From NCBI GenBank assembly GCA_039566865.1, contig CM076955.1, positions 15,149,501 to 15,213,500 of the forward strand: DNA of 64,000 bases, read 5' to 3'. Below, piece by piece: positions 52,808-63,293 of this stretch. Position numbers and translations under genes: made by a program. Position 1 is the stretch's first letter, and each line of letters begins with the position of its first letter. The DNA is from Aurelia coerulea. Taxonomy: Eukaryota > Cnidaria > Scyphozoa > Semaeostomeae > Ulmaridae. The notes beneath the pieces are model-generated. The model was not told the origin of the DNA. It did no database searches and saw nothing but the letters and a program-made list of their open reading frames with translations.

Positions 52808-53492
52808 GAACTGCTACCAGGTGCGCCAAAATAAACTATGCTCGTTTGGCAGGCCACAATAAATCATATACTGGACTGATTTTGAAGATTTATGGGCTAA
52901 TCTTTAGCTAAGATCCTCAATTAGATGCCAGTATTTTTTTCGTTTTTTGTCTTCTATTTATGGAGCTATAAGCGAGTGTCTTAAGATTTTTGATTTCGAA
53001 AACACAGAAAACAGTCAACATATGTTGATAAAATTTTCTAAGACTCGACGTGAATGGACAAAGAGGCAGAGGGAATGAAACGGAGGATGAAGCAAGCGAC
53101 GACAATCATTGTATTGGTCTTCATTTTATAATATTAGTTATTAGTTGGACATTCCAAGTTAAATTTGACAAATCCAGGTGACATTCTAAGTATAAAGTTT
53201 TAATTAATTAATTGACGTAGACATGTTTATTTGAACGTTTCGAACCAACTAGGTTCATCATCAAAGAGAGAATGTTTTCGTGATGATTTGGGGATTTGGA
53301 AATTGATCAGTTATAATCCAATGCACGAGTGTTTGGAAGGAATGTAAAAATACTTTTAATGACTACAAAGAAATGTATTTCCTTTTGAAGTTTCATTGAA
53401 TTTATACTTTGGTGCAGGCTGCGTTCCATTGTCAAGGGAGTTAAAAAAACAAGAAGGGAAGCACCACGAGGCCAGCAAGCATGGAGTCGGCT

Positions 53493-53791
53493 ATCTTTAA
53501 AACGGGGAACGGGGAACGGGGAACGGGGAACGGGGAACTTTAAAATGGGGAACTTTAAAACGGGGAACGGGGAACGGGGTACTTTAAAATGGGGAACTTT
53601 AAAACGGGGAACGGGGAACGGGGAACGGGGAACTTTAAAATGGGGAACTTTAAAACGGGGAACTTTAAAACAGGGAACGGGGAACGGGGAACGGGGAACT
53701 TTAAAATGGGGAACTTTAAAACGGGGAACTTTAAAACAGGGAACTTTAAAACGGGGTACTTTAAGATTGGGAACTTTAAAATGGGGAACTT
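53493..53791 (+). repeat. GGGGAAC / GGGGAACTTTAAAA array 1
   Basis: Built from two modules, GGGGAAC in runs of one to six and GGGGAACTTTAAAA(C/T). Four successive GGGG tracts with three-base loops form a standard G-quadruplex motif. All frames stay open because stops are avoided, so predicted proteins here are artefacts. Confidence 0.95.
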
Positions 53792-53867
53792 GGGCTTTTT
53801 TGCCTGAACGCACCATCCTCAGATTTGAAACGAGCACGGTATCCTTATTGTGGTATTTATATTTGAA

Positions 53868-54060
53868 TTTACACGTATTTTTTACAAGAAATTGCCTATT
53901 TTCTATAAGAATCTCAACTCTCGGATCACCAAAAATTAAGAAACTCCACTACTGGGAAAAAGGAAATCCTTGACATCTTTTTGTTTTATTTTCACTTGTT
54001 TCCTGCTTGACATTACTCAGAAGGTGCTTGAGTAATGTCTAAACTTTGGAAAATCTTAAA
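53868..54060. repeat. Dispersed AAGAAACT / ACACGTATTTTTT repeat
   Basis: CACGTATTTTTTACAAGAAA, CTCGGATCACCAAAAA, AAGAAACTCC, GGAAATCCTTGACA and a TTGAGTAATGTCTAAAC end recur in inverse orientation at 59530-59750. Parts also occur at 55485-55690, 58680-58880, 60810-60835 and 62985-63080. Confidence 0.7.
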
Positions 54061-54549
54061 GTAGAATACTCAAAATCTGATAATTTCAAGAAACATTGAA
54101 TAGCTACATACATTCAAACATTCAACAATTATCTGTTGTTTATTTTGTTTTTAATAGAAGCTAGTTCTGTTCAGAGTTTTGTTCAGTTTCATAGCATCAG
54201 ATTAAATTGTCCAATAATCTAGAGTCTTTTTCTTGCTTTCAGTTCATTTCATTTCATGTTAAAATCATTTATCCAAGGTAGCCCCGTCAGTCAGTATGAC
54301 TGATTTTAAGGGGGCTGTGCCAAAAACTTTACAAATTAAAAATCTACTGAAATTAATGACGGGAAATGGAAACCATACCCTGGACAGATTTTATGTCGCT
54401 AGCTACGGGAGGAAAATTGAAATAGTTGCAAAGGTGGGCTCGCAAGCAGTTGGTAAAAACCCCGTAAAACCTGATGGCAAAGAGGGTGCCCCTCGCAGCT
54501 AGCATATCTCCATCGCAGAGCTATTTTACATGACTGTGCCATGAGGAAA

Positions 54550-54864
54550 AGTGTTATATTCTCACAGACCTTATGCTCTCCTTACCAAATATTTAGATAT
54601 GGGGAGTGCGAAGGAGACTTTGCTGTTGTGGTAAGGAGAGTGGTATCAAACGTGCGCTGCCACTGAGGGAGGAGGGTGGGTCGATTTCGAGTTCACCGAT
54701 GTTCGTTTTTTCTTGAAGAGGGCTAAAACTGACTGCTACAAAGGTTTAAATATGACCCTTGGACTGTGGGGGACTAGCACTAGTCCCAAGATAAGCGATT
54801 TTGCTAAAATTAGGCCCGTGGGACTAAAATATTAAAAATTCCGAGCATTCGGTCCTGTGAGAAT
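54550..54864 (-). mobile_element. MITE, second copy of the 4878-5192 element
   Basis: AGTGTTATATTCTCACAGAC at the left to GGTCCTGTGAGAAT at the right, the inverse of 4878-5192 along its whole length. A paralogous stretch at 55690-55725 (GTGCCACGAAGAAAAGGTACATGAC) shows the site without the insert. Confidence 0.85.
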
Positions 54865-55230
54865 AGGAACATGACTGTCATAATTCCCAATGTTGCATGT
54901 TCTGGATGCTCTGAATTTACATCTGTTCTTAATGTTGCTATACAGCATCCTAAGATAGAAACAGACGAAATACTAGTTTAGAATACATTTTGCCATTTCC
55001 ACTCGATTGTTTTTCATATTTGAAATAAATTTTTGTTGGCCATGACTTATGAATAAAGTAAGTGTCCTCGACTTAACATTCGTACACAGGCCGAAAACTA
55101 AGCTGTGCCGTATTGAAGTCATAATATCTGAAGACCAGAGCAAGTGATGTGAGTAGATAAATTGAAAGGGAAGGTGGAGGAAAAATTACAGCTGAGAAAT
55201 GCATATCCACCAAGAAAAAGATACGGCTGG

Positions 55231-55468
55231 AAAGTTCCCCGTTTTAAAGTTTCCCATTTTAAAGTTCCCCGTTCTCCGTTCCCCGTTCCCCGTTTTAAAG
55301 TTCCCCATTTTAAAGTTCCCCGTTTTAAAGTTCCCCGTTCCCCGTTCCCCGTTCCCCGTTCCCCGTTCCCCGTTCCCCGTTTTAAAGTTCCCCATTTTAA
55401 AGTTCCCCGTTCCCCGTTCCCCGTTCCCCGTTCCCCGTTCCCCGTTTTAAAGTTCCCCGTTTTAAAGA
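55231..55468 (-). repeat. GGGGAAC array 2 (C-rich on the plus strand)
   Basis: Same two modules as array 1 in inverse orientation, with up to six successive GTTCCCC units. It shares the border GGCTATCTTTAAAACGGGG with the start of array 1. Confidence 0.95.
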
Positions 55469-55730
55469 TAGCCACTCGAAAGGTACCTGAGTGAAGTCTA
55501 AACATTGGAAAGACTTCAATGACTCTGTTTTGAAACGTGTGAACATTCATGGGCACAGGTGGTGAACATGAAGATTGTTATGGAACCCCTAAGAAACTCG
55601 TATGAAACTCCGAGTATTAAAAATCTTATAATTTAAGACACTTCCAGTACTGGCCGAAACTCTTAGTTTTTTATAAACATACGTGTATGCCTGTGCCACG
55701 AAGAAAAGGTACATGACTATGGTAATTCCC

Positions 55731-56120
55731 GATTTTCCCCGTTTTAAAGTTCCCCGTTCCCTGTTCCCCGTTCCCCGTTTTAAAGTTCCCCGTTTTAAAG
55801 TTCCCCATTTTAAAGTTCCCCGTTCCCCGTTCCCTGTTCCCCGTTTTAAAGTTCCCCGTTTTAAAGTTCCCTATTTTAAAGTTCCCCGTTCCCCGTTCCC
55901 CGTTCCCCGTTTTAAAGTTCCCCGTTTTAAAGTTCCCCATTTTAAAGTTCCCCGTTCCCCGTTCCCCGTTCCCCGTTCCCCGTTTTAAAGTTCCCCATTT
56001 TAAAGTTCCCCGTTCCCCGTTCCCCGTTCCCCGTTTTAAAGTTCCCCGTTTTAAAGTTCCCCATTTTAAAGTTCCCCGTTCCCCGTTCCCCGTTCCCCGT
56101 TCCCCGTTCCCCGTTCCCCG
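55731..56120 (-). repeat. GGGGAAC array 3 (C-rich on the plus strand)
   Basis: The longest of the three arrays, with alternating runs of GTTCCCC and single TTTTAAAGTTCCCC modules, some with CCCTG or CCCTA variants. It ends at CCCCGCATGGAGTC, mirrored by GCATGGAGTC just before array 1, so arrays 1 and 3 lie at equivalent places in the two arms. Confidence 0.95.
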
Positions 56121-56536
56121 CATGGAGTCTTGTTGAATTTTTGATTTTGTGATGGCTTTTGAGGTGGCACTTTATTGCAACAACTACAGAATTTCGCAAT
56201 AGGCCAATCTTTGAAATAATGATGATGCAGAAGTTTACATTAATCAATTTCTAACTCCCCAAATCACCCCAAAAATTTGTTCTCTTTGTCCTTCCGTATT
56301 GAGTCTTTAGAAAATCTGATCATCATTTTTTTATCGTTCTCAGTGTTTTCGAAAACCAAAATTTTAAGAAAGTCGCATATAGCTCTAAAAATGAAAACAA
56401 AAAAACGTGCAAAAAATCCTAGAATCTAATTCAGGCTTTCTGCTAAAGATTAAGTCATAAATCTTCAAAATTGGCACAGTGTGCGATTTATCGTGGCCTG
56501 CCAAAAGTGCATAGTTTATTTTCACGCACCTGGTAG

Positions 56537-57486
56537 AAGAAAATCTATTATGGTTTATCATTGATAAGCTTTAGTCCCACACAGACCTTATTTCCGACCA
56601 TTAACATTGATTCCAGCCAATACCCTTTTTATAGTTGTTTTCACTTGCTCCTGCCAAGCTCTAGCCATTGGCCAGAGCCTTGGCACGCTGCTGTTAAAGA
56701 CTGTTCATTTTCACAGATTTTGTGCATCACTTTTATAGTTCTTCCTACAACACATGCTTGATTTGTTGCTTAGAACTCTTGCAGATATTAGTTTTTGTTT
56801 TCAGCAGTTTTTGTGCACTAAACTGAGGGATTTTCTGTTTGCCACTGCAAGAGTTCCGTAAAAGGAAAAAGGTAGAGCCTCACCCTGCCCCCCCCCCAAT
56901 AGATCCCATGATGCTCCTGGATATACTGCTAGTTGTAGGTATGTTTATGTCAACAAGGACTGTTGTTCTTGGATTTTTGGAGAAAACTGCTGTCAGTTGG
57001 TTTAATTTTTTGCAAGCAGAGTGCTTAGCAACGTTGCTGAGGATCCCAATGCAGGATGATAAACTAATAATGGTGTTGGAGAAATTGTTGAAGTTGAGGA
57101 GTCGCTATTGATCAAACCAAAGCACAACCGAGGCCAGCACAGAAAACAGCCAAATTCAGTCAGGTAATAGTTTTCAATTCTATTTGAACTTGTTCACTAT
57201 TGAATTATGTATTTGCCAAGTTTCATTGCCTTGATATAGAAGTAGCAGTAGTCTTGGAAACAGGATTGTTTTTGTTGATTCACCCAGTGTAAAAACAGTG
57301 GTGGACTCTTTGCCAAATATTAGGGTGGAAAATAAGCATCAAATTTCAGTTAAAAATCATTTGTTTATTTCTATTGGTTTCAGAAAAAAATGGTATTTGT
57401 TCCAACCAACACTGGCTGGGGGCAATCAGACCCCCTTGCCCCCATGTATCCCCCACTGGTAAGAAAGTAGCCGGCTAATAAAACAG
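56537..57486. other. No gene recognised
   Basis: An open stretch of 90 codons at 56839-57108 includes a C10 tract and has no recognisable domain; probably chance. No element ends are defined. Confidence 0.4.
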
Positions 57487-58022
57487 ATGTAATAATAATA
57501 ATAATGATAATAATAACTTTATTACAGTGTCTAATACATTTAGCATTTCTGCCAATTGGGGGCACTATTTACATACAATTTTCTAGAATTTTGTTTTTGA
57601 ATTAACCTAATTTAATTATCCATAAAAGTAAAAGTCTCAGTTTAAGAAAAATTCAATAGCTTACAGTGTTCATTGCATACATTGTCAATTAGTAAAGCCT
57701 CAAGTTCCTTTTGTCTAATACAATTTCGAAAATTATCAATAATTGGACTAGTTCTTTCTTTTTCATTCAATTTTGACGATATAAAAGATCCTAGGTACCT
57801 CAATGAATGCTCTCCATACTCGACAGTGTTAAATCTAGGAATCGTAAAGTCTGCATTTCTAAGGTCACATCTTTTGTTCTGTATTTCAAATGAATCATCA
57901 ATGTGCTTTGGACTCATGTTATGTTTCACTTTGAACATCATGATGGCAATATTTTGTAATCTTCGATTATTGAGCATTTCTAGCTTCGCTTGTCTTAAAA
58001 GTTCACCGTAGGAACTATTTTT
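57487..58022 (-). pseudogene. LINE C-terminal fragment with AAT tail
   Basis: Minus-strand frame from about 58020 to 57642: SSYGELLRQAKLEMLNNRRL, IMMFKVKHNMSPKHI, YGEHSLRYLGSFISSKL, the usual LINE C-terminal layout. The 3' tail is an AATAATAAT/GATAAT microsatellite at 57490-57520. The upstream part is cut off where the TTAA MITE begins. Confidence 0.82.
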
Positions 58023-58024
58023 GT

Positions 58025-58588
58025 TTAACCCTATCTGACCTGGGTGATTTGAAACACTCAATGCCTGGGTGCGTTCCGCCCCCCCCCCCCCTGTTTATTT
58101 CTGTTGTCATAAGAGATATTGCAGCCAAACTTGGCACAAAGGTAGTTCATTATATGAACAATGAAAATTTAAAATCATAATCCAATTAGCGATGCTGTTG
58201 TTGGTTGCTAGAGCATGATGATCATTATGATGTCATATGACATCATATAAATGAAAGCTTGCTAAAAGGTCATGAAACTTGATTTTTCATAAAGAAATGA
58301 GAGATATAGATCAAACAATATATAAATTGTTAATTTAGACTGAATTGGACCAATTAAACATGATTAAGAGAGATAAAGTATGTTTTTCAAAGAGTGCAGT
58401 ATGAAAAATTGGTAACCATGGAGACAAGGCTAAAAATAGAATCTCCAAATTGTTGCAATTTTATTGTTCTATGACACAAAGTTAAACTTACGAAATATCA
58501 GAGGCCTGCTGCATGTGTGGAAAACGGTGCAAGCAAAAATATACAAGGGGGGGCGGAATCCACCCCGCTCCAGGTCAGATAGGGTTCA
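58025..58588. mobile_element. TTAA-site MITE, copy 3
   Basis: The element spans 58029-58584, with ends CCCTATCTGACCTGGG and CCAGGTCAGATAGGG inverted, TTAA on the left and TTCA (one change) on the right. The hairpin-forming tract GGTGCGTTCCGCCCC... near the left end mirrors GGGGGGGCGGAATCCACC near the right. The interior has ATGTCATATGACATCAT. Confidence 0.83.
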
Positions 58589-59009
58589 GTATAGCTAGAT
58601 AGTTAGAATAGAGAGAGTTAACAACATGTTTGCCTTAACATCTTTGAATTTAAGTTTTAAAAGCTTCTTATTACTTCCCTGACATAGCATTAAGAGTTTC
58701 TTCGAATTTTGGCCATCTTAGTACCAGTCTCTATAAGCCAGTTTCTTATTCAAAATGTGCACACGTATTTTTTTATAAGAAACTAAGAATTTGGGCCAGT
58801 ACTGAAAGTTTCTTAAAATTTTCAGATTTACAGTACTCGGAGTTTCTAATGAGTTTCTTAGAGTTTCTTTGTGTTCACTACCTCTTCCTAGACTTATTAC
58901 CTGGAGTCTCTCGTTTCCCTGTGCTCTTTGACTTGATGATGGCGCTTCGGTCAACAGAGAGACTCATTTCCCAACGCTTGTAGAAACGGAATATCTCCGT
59001 ACTGATTCT
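58589..59009. repeat. AAGAAACTC-type dispersed repeat region
   Basis: 58680-58880 is the inverse relative of 55560-55690, with TTTCTTATAAAAAAATACG, CAGTACTGGCCC and repeated AGTTTCTTA words. No gene. Confidence 0.6.
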
Positions 59010-59161
59010 ACTAATAGACCTTTTCGCTATTCTACACAAGGTTCGATTATGTGGCGTTGGAGCTTCTATCACTATTGTATACATTCGAACATTCTACAAA
59101 TGTATCAAGCTATCGTTCGATTCGGATTCTTTTTTCGAATCTCAGCTAAAAGATCTATTGG
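59010..59161. mobile_element. TAGACCTTTTAGCTA-type MITE, copy 3
   Basis: AATAGACCTTTTCGCTATTC at the left and AGCTAAAAGATCTATTG at the right are inverted ends, about 150 bp apart. The internal order matches the copies at 40188 and 46390. Confidence 0.72.
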
Positions 59162-60072
59162 GCCTAAATCAATCTGCTACTTTTTTCTCAAAACCACTGA
59201 TCTTAAAACGCCACAAAAACAGTTTTCCAGAACTGCTATACCATAAAATTTGCTATCAGAACTTCGATAAATGTTTCATTTGAAGCTATCAATGCAAAAA
59301 GCGCCTTCCTCTAAGCCATACTCTAATCAGCACATGAGTTTGCGACAAAAATTTGTAGTTGTCGCAGATTGACAGTTTTTTGTCCGGTTTTACAGCTATA
59401 TGGTTAGAAGGCCCTCAGTGGAGCGACAACAACAACAACAATTCAACTCAATTAAATGAGCGTAACTAGAGGGTCCTTATTTAGTGAGGCTAACCTCTTC
59501 CCTCGTGAACATTTCAAAGCAAGGTCTTTTCAAGCATTTCTAGTGTTTAGGCATCACTCAAGTACCTTACGAGTAATATGATACAGGAAACAAATGAAAG
59601 TAAAGTAAAAATGTGTCAAGGATTTCCTTTATCAAAATAATTAGGTTCTTAAGTTATGTTTTCCCAGTACTGGAGTTTCTTAAATTTTTGGTGATCTGAG
59701 AGCTGAGTTTCTTATGGGCAATTCCTTTTAAAAAATACGTGTAGCAGATTAACTTTCTGAAACTCTTGGACTCAACACACATCAAAGATAATGAAATCAT
59801 CATCATCATCGTCATCATCATTATAATTACATGTATTTTTATAAGAGACTGCTTATTATAAGCTTATAATAATTGTGACTGCTTACATGTATTTTTATAA
59901 GAGACTGCTTATAAGAAACAGTATAGGCTCAATTTTTCGAATGTTAAGAAACGACCCTACCTGAATTTAAAAAGCTAAGAAACTTTTGTAATTGGCAGTT
60001 TTAATTTTCCCAGCGCACTCAAAAATGTTTTGACAATGTACAGTTATAGCAACTGTTTGGACACTATTTTGA
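59162..60072. other. Repeat mosaic, no gene
   Basis: 59413-59492 is the inverse of 46560-46650. 59530-59750 is the inverse of 53868-54060. 59825-59925 holds a ~58-bp direct repeat (TGTATTTTTATAAGAGACTG twice) and a TCATCATCG microsatellite before it. Confidence 0.6.
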
Positions 60073-60644
60073 GTGCGAATTAAGATAGGCACTAAATCCT
60101 AACTGGCTAATGAGCTTGGCACGTGACACGCTCTAAAACCGACCGGGAAATTTGAAAAATCAAATTTAGGCCGTTTTTGGACGATATTACCACCCTTCAC
60201 CAAAAAACGATTGTACGGAAGGGAAATTAAGATTTTCAAACAGTTCCTTCACAGACTTGTTCCCAATACTTGAATACATAGCTGTTCACGGGGGCTAAGA
60301 ATTATCTCAAAATCTGGAGAAATGCCGAAGTTTTGAATTGGACCTCACTGACCTCACTGTAGCGTGTCATAGTAAAAACCTCAGTAAACACAGAAACGTA
60401 TTCTTCACATGCATCTGGAGACTAAATACTTTGCTTCGAAGGTCTTATTCTGTGTGTTTAAGAATCTTTAGAACATCTTAAAAGATGCCAAACTTAGTGA
60501 AGGGTGGTAAAATCGTCCAAAAACGGCCTAAATTTGACTTTTCAAATTTCCCGGTCGGTTTTCCGTTCCATTGATTGGTTTCAGAGCATGTCACGTGCCA
60601 AGCTCGTTAGCCAGTTTGGATTTAGTGCCTATCTTGTGCGAATT
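60073..60644. mobile_element. MITE with AAGATAGGCACT ends and 9-bp target duplication
   Basis: The element spans 60082-60635 (554 bp), with inverted ends AAGATAGGCACTAAATCC and GGATTTAGTGCCTATCTT and arms of about 120 bp containing GCTTGGCACGTGACA and ACCGACCGGGAAATTTGA. GTGCGAATT flanks both sides (60073-60081, 60636-60644). The interior has no coding region. Confidence 0.94.
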
Positions 60645-61959
60645 ATGTCATTTACTTGTTTTGAGAACTTACTAAGTAATTTGGGAGCCCTCTTGACAAA
60701 GCTAGATTAACTCTACACTTCCAGCATTAAAGATATAAGAAACACATGCGAAACTTTTGGTAGCAAAATGGCCCAAAAATTCAATAAACTGCCTACCAGC
60801 CCCGGACCATAGTTTCTTACATAAAAAATACGTGTAATCTATTTGCAGCAGCACACCAACAAATTCCAAATACCTGAAGCGAAAGCATTTGAGATCCTGA
60901 AATGATGCGACAGATAACACCGGAATTTTTTAAACATCGAAGAATTTTTTGTATTTTAGGCATGGTGTATTTATCCTAAACACAGTTGATCTTGGGATCA
61001 GACTGCCGCTTTTATGCCATTTTCAATGTCTAATCCTTTGAGATACAGTGTAAGAATTACTAAACAAATACGCCCTGTTCAGCAGCTTAGTCATAAAAGA
61101 ATTGTTTCTTTAGTTGCGATCAAAACGCCTCAAAATCCTCAAAACATTCTTCTTCGCAGACAAGATTAATTTTCCCCGTCGGCTATTCATATCCATTTTA
61201 CTAAAGAAGGATTTATGATCGCGCCCATATTTACTCTTTTTAAGGATTTTCGAGTAAATTCATGTATTTGATGACATTTTTGACCCTACTCGTGTTGTTT
61301 TTGCCAGCTTTAGCCAATTCGCTTTCCTTTCTACTGAGAAAATAGAAGCGGCATTGCTCCCATATGGGCCGTTAGCAAATCAGCCCTTGAAACGCCGTTT
61401 AGAATGCCCTCAAGCAACATCTTGTCTAAAAATGCTTTATTTTGAAATCTCGGGCTACCGGGCTTCAGGGCCCTTTTGGGCCCCTTTTCTATGTTTGCAA
61501 AGCAACCAAATGAAGTCAAGGAAAGTGGATATGAAGGGCCCTGTAATATTTCTTTCAACAGTGAATTATTGTTTATCTGGCATTAAATAATGTCCAATGA
61601 GTGCAACTGGGCCCCTATGAACTGAATGACTTCCGACTGGCAGACAGAAAAAAGTTCTGGGGTATCTGCAAATGTAGAAACTGGAATACCTAAGGCCTAA
61701 GGGGGCCAATAGAGACATGGTTGAGGTTCGGGAAACATGTGTAGAAAACAGGGGCCCTTCCCACTTAAGCTCTGGCCCTTGCCAGCCCGTTCACTTTAAA
61801 CGATATTTTTCCTTACATTTACACTCGATATACAGCGATTTAAAGGGCCTAATTATTTGCAATGATAATTTTGAGATATGGTATAAAAATTGCCACTTTA
61901 GAGCAAAGATGAATAAGGAAAGAATGATAGATAAAAGAACATTTAGAAGATTGACTTGA
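60645..61959. other. No gene recognised
   Basis: No supported coding region. 61455-61490 is GC-rich with GGGCTACCGGGCTTCAGGGC and GGGCCCCTTTTC, loosely like the GGGCTCC subterminal repeats at 49.3 kb. Confidence 0.4.
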
Positions 61960-62240
61960 TAAAAAAATGTTTTTTAGGTGATCTTCATGCTCTGCTTTCA
62001 AGGTCCAGAAAGCTTTATTGTCAACAGTAATCCATTCCTTCAGCAAAAAGGTACTCTTTTCGTAAGTGAAGCATTATGAAAGTGATCTGACTCATTTTTA
62101 ACACTATCATCTGGCTGGTGTTCCAGGGGAAACTCCCTCTAAAGGACAGTGATTCTTGCCCATAGCCCTGTGTCTTTATTTGTGGCAGTTTGCAAAGATT
62201 TTGTATCCTTAGATCATAAGCTACATGCTTCAAATCTGTG
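61960..62240 (-). pseudogene. Short LINE C-terminal fragment
   Basis: Minus-strand frame 62233-62024: YDLRIQNLCKLPQIKTQGYG, then SLSFRGSFPWN, the common end of CR1/L2-type proteins. Very short and decayed. Confidence 0.65.
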
Positions 62241-62295
62241 ACAAAGTTATGAAAATTTCCAATTTGGCATTGGTTAAAACGAGTTAAAATGGGAT

Positions 62296-62536
62296 GAAGA
62301 TAGGTATTCTAAGCCAAAGAAAATGATCTTTGATCTAAAAGTTTCCCACGGATGCTGATTTACAAAAACGATTGTTACAAAATAACCAAAGGTCTATTTT
62401 AGCCCCAGCTAATATGGGATCTGTAGAAGTGTTCTAAGCGAAATAGAGTGCGTGTTATCAGAAATTTTCCAGGGGGCTTCGCCCCCAGACCCCCTCTTCT
62501 CGATGCATTCCAATTTTGCCTGGCCAAGCCACTGCG
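62296..62536 (+). mobile_element. Right end of a GCCACTG-type element
   Basis: Two diverged ~125-bp units (TTCTAAGCCAAAG at 62307, TTCTAAGCGAAAT at 62432), then GGGGGCTTCGCCCCCAGACC and TTTTGCCTGGCCAAGCCACTG, the same terminal block as at 51241-51355. Confidence 0.7.
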
Positions 62537-63293
62537 CAAGTCCCTACATCAATTTGTAGCTCGCTGTTCTCGCATTCAACTTATAAATGCTCATACATAG
62601 GTCTATATCGAGAATTGCATTCTTCAATGATAGCTGAGAACGTAGATGGCAAAATGCGCATCGATAGACCATTAAAATCACTAGAAATGATTTCAATGCG
62701 TTAAACCAATCTAAGAAATGTGTCCACAAAAACTTTTTGGGGAAGTTATTTGGCCCCCCAAAATGTTTCGGCTCGCTTCGCTCGCCTTCAGTATTGGCCC
62801 TATTTATGTCTGAATTGCCCAGGCCCTAATTATACTGCCAGTCCGCCCTTGGCCCCACCCCATTCATCTTGTGCATTTTTGCATTAGCCCTTCAGACGCT
62901 GCCCTTCAGACGCATGTCAGAATTTATGTCACTCTCTAGAATTTTCGCACACTTTCCACAGAAAGCCGTTATTTTCCCGAGCACACGTTTTTTATAAGAA
63001 ATTTGGATCAGACCATAGTACTAAAAGTTTCTTGATTCGATATGAAAATTTTCATATTTAGTACTGAAAGTTACTTGATTTTTCTCTTTTTCAAATGCAT
63101 GGATTGTTATGCTGTATCTAACACTGCTGCAGATATATTTCTTTTATTCAAAACATAAACGTTATTTAATATTACTCAAGGATAAAGGTTCAACGACCTA
63201 TTTGCCACAATATCCTTGCATTTAACTTATAGAAGTTTCTTGGTACTCCTCAGACAAAAAAACCCAAAAAAACTTCACAAGCTAGATCGCATA
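62537..63293. other. No gene recognised
   Basis: GGCTCGCTTCGCTCGCC at 62770 is a hairpin. 62985-63080 belongs to the AAGAAACT/ACACGTTTTTTATAAGAAA repeat family. Otherwise nothing. Confidence 0.45.

Larger units (their letters stand above)
52814..56536. mobile_element. 3.7-kb foldback element with GGGGAAC arrays
   Basis: The left arm from 52814 (CTACCAGGTGCG) and right arm ending 56536 (CGCACCTGGTAG) are inverted over several hundred bp: AAACTATGC, TTTGGCAGGCCAC, TTTTGAAGATTTATG, TTTCGAAAACAC and GATTTGGGGA recur in mirror order, at moderate identity. GGGGAAC arrays lie inside each arm. The loop carries an AAGAAACTC-type repeat and a 307-bp MITE (54558-54864). No transposase is recognised, and no target duplication is evident. 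Confidence 0.75.

Noticed and set aside
53307..56247. Low-complexity proteins of Lys-Val-Pro-Arg-Phe or Gly-Asn-Phe-Lys type in many frames
   Set aside because: They are translations of the GGGGAAC/TTTAAAA modules and appear on both strands in several frames at once.
56839..57111. 90-codon frame with Pro-rich start
   Set aside because: The Pro run comes from a C10 tract. No splice sites or homology are recognisable.
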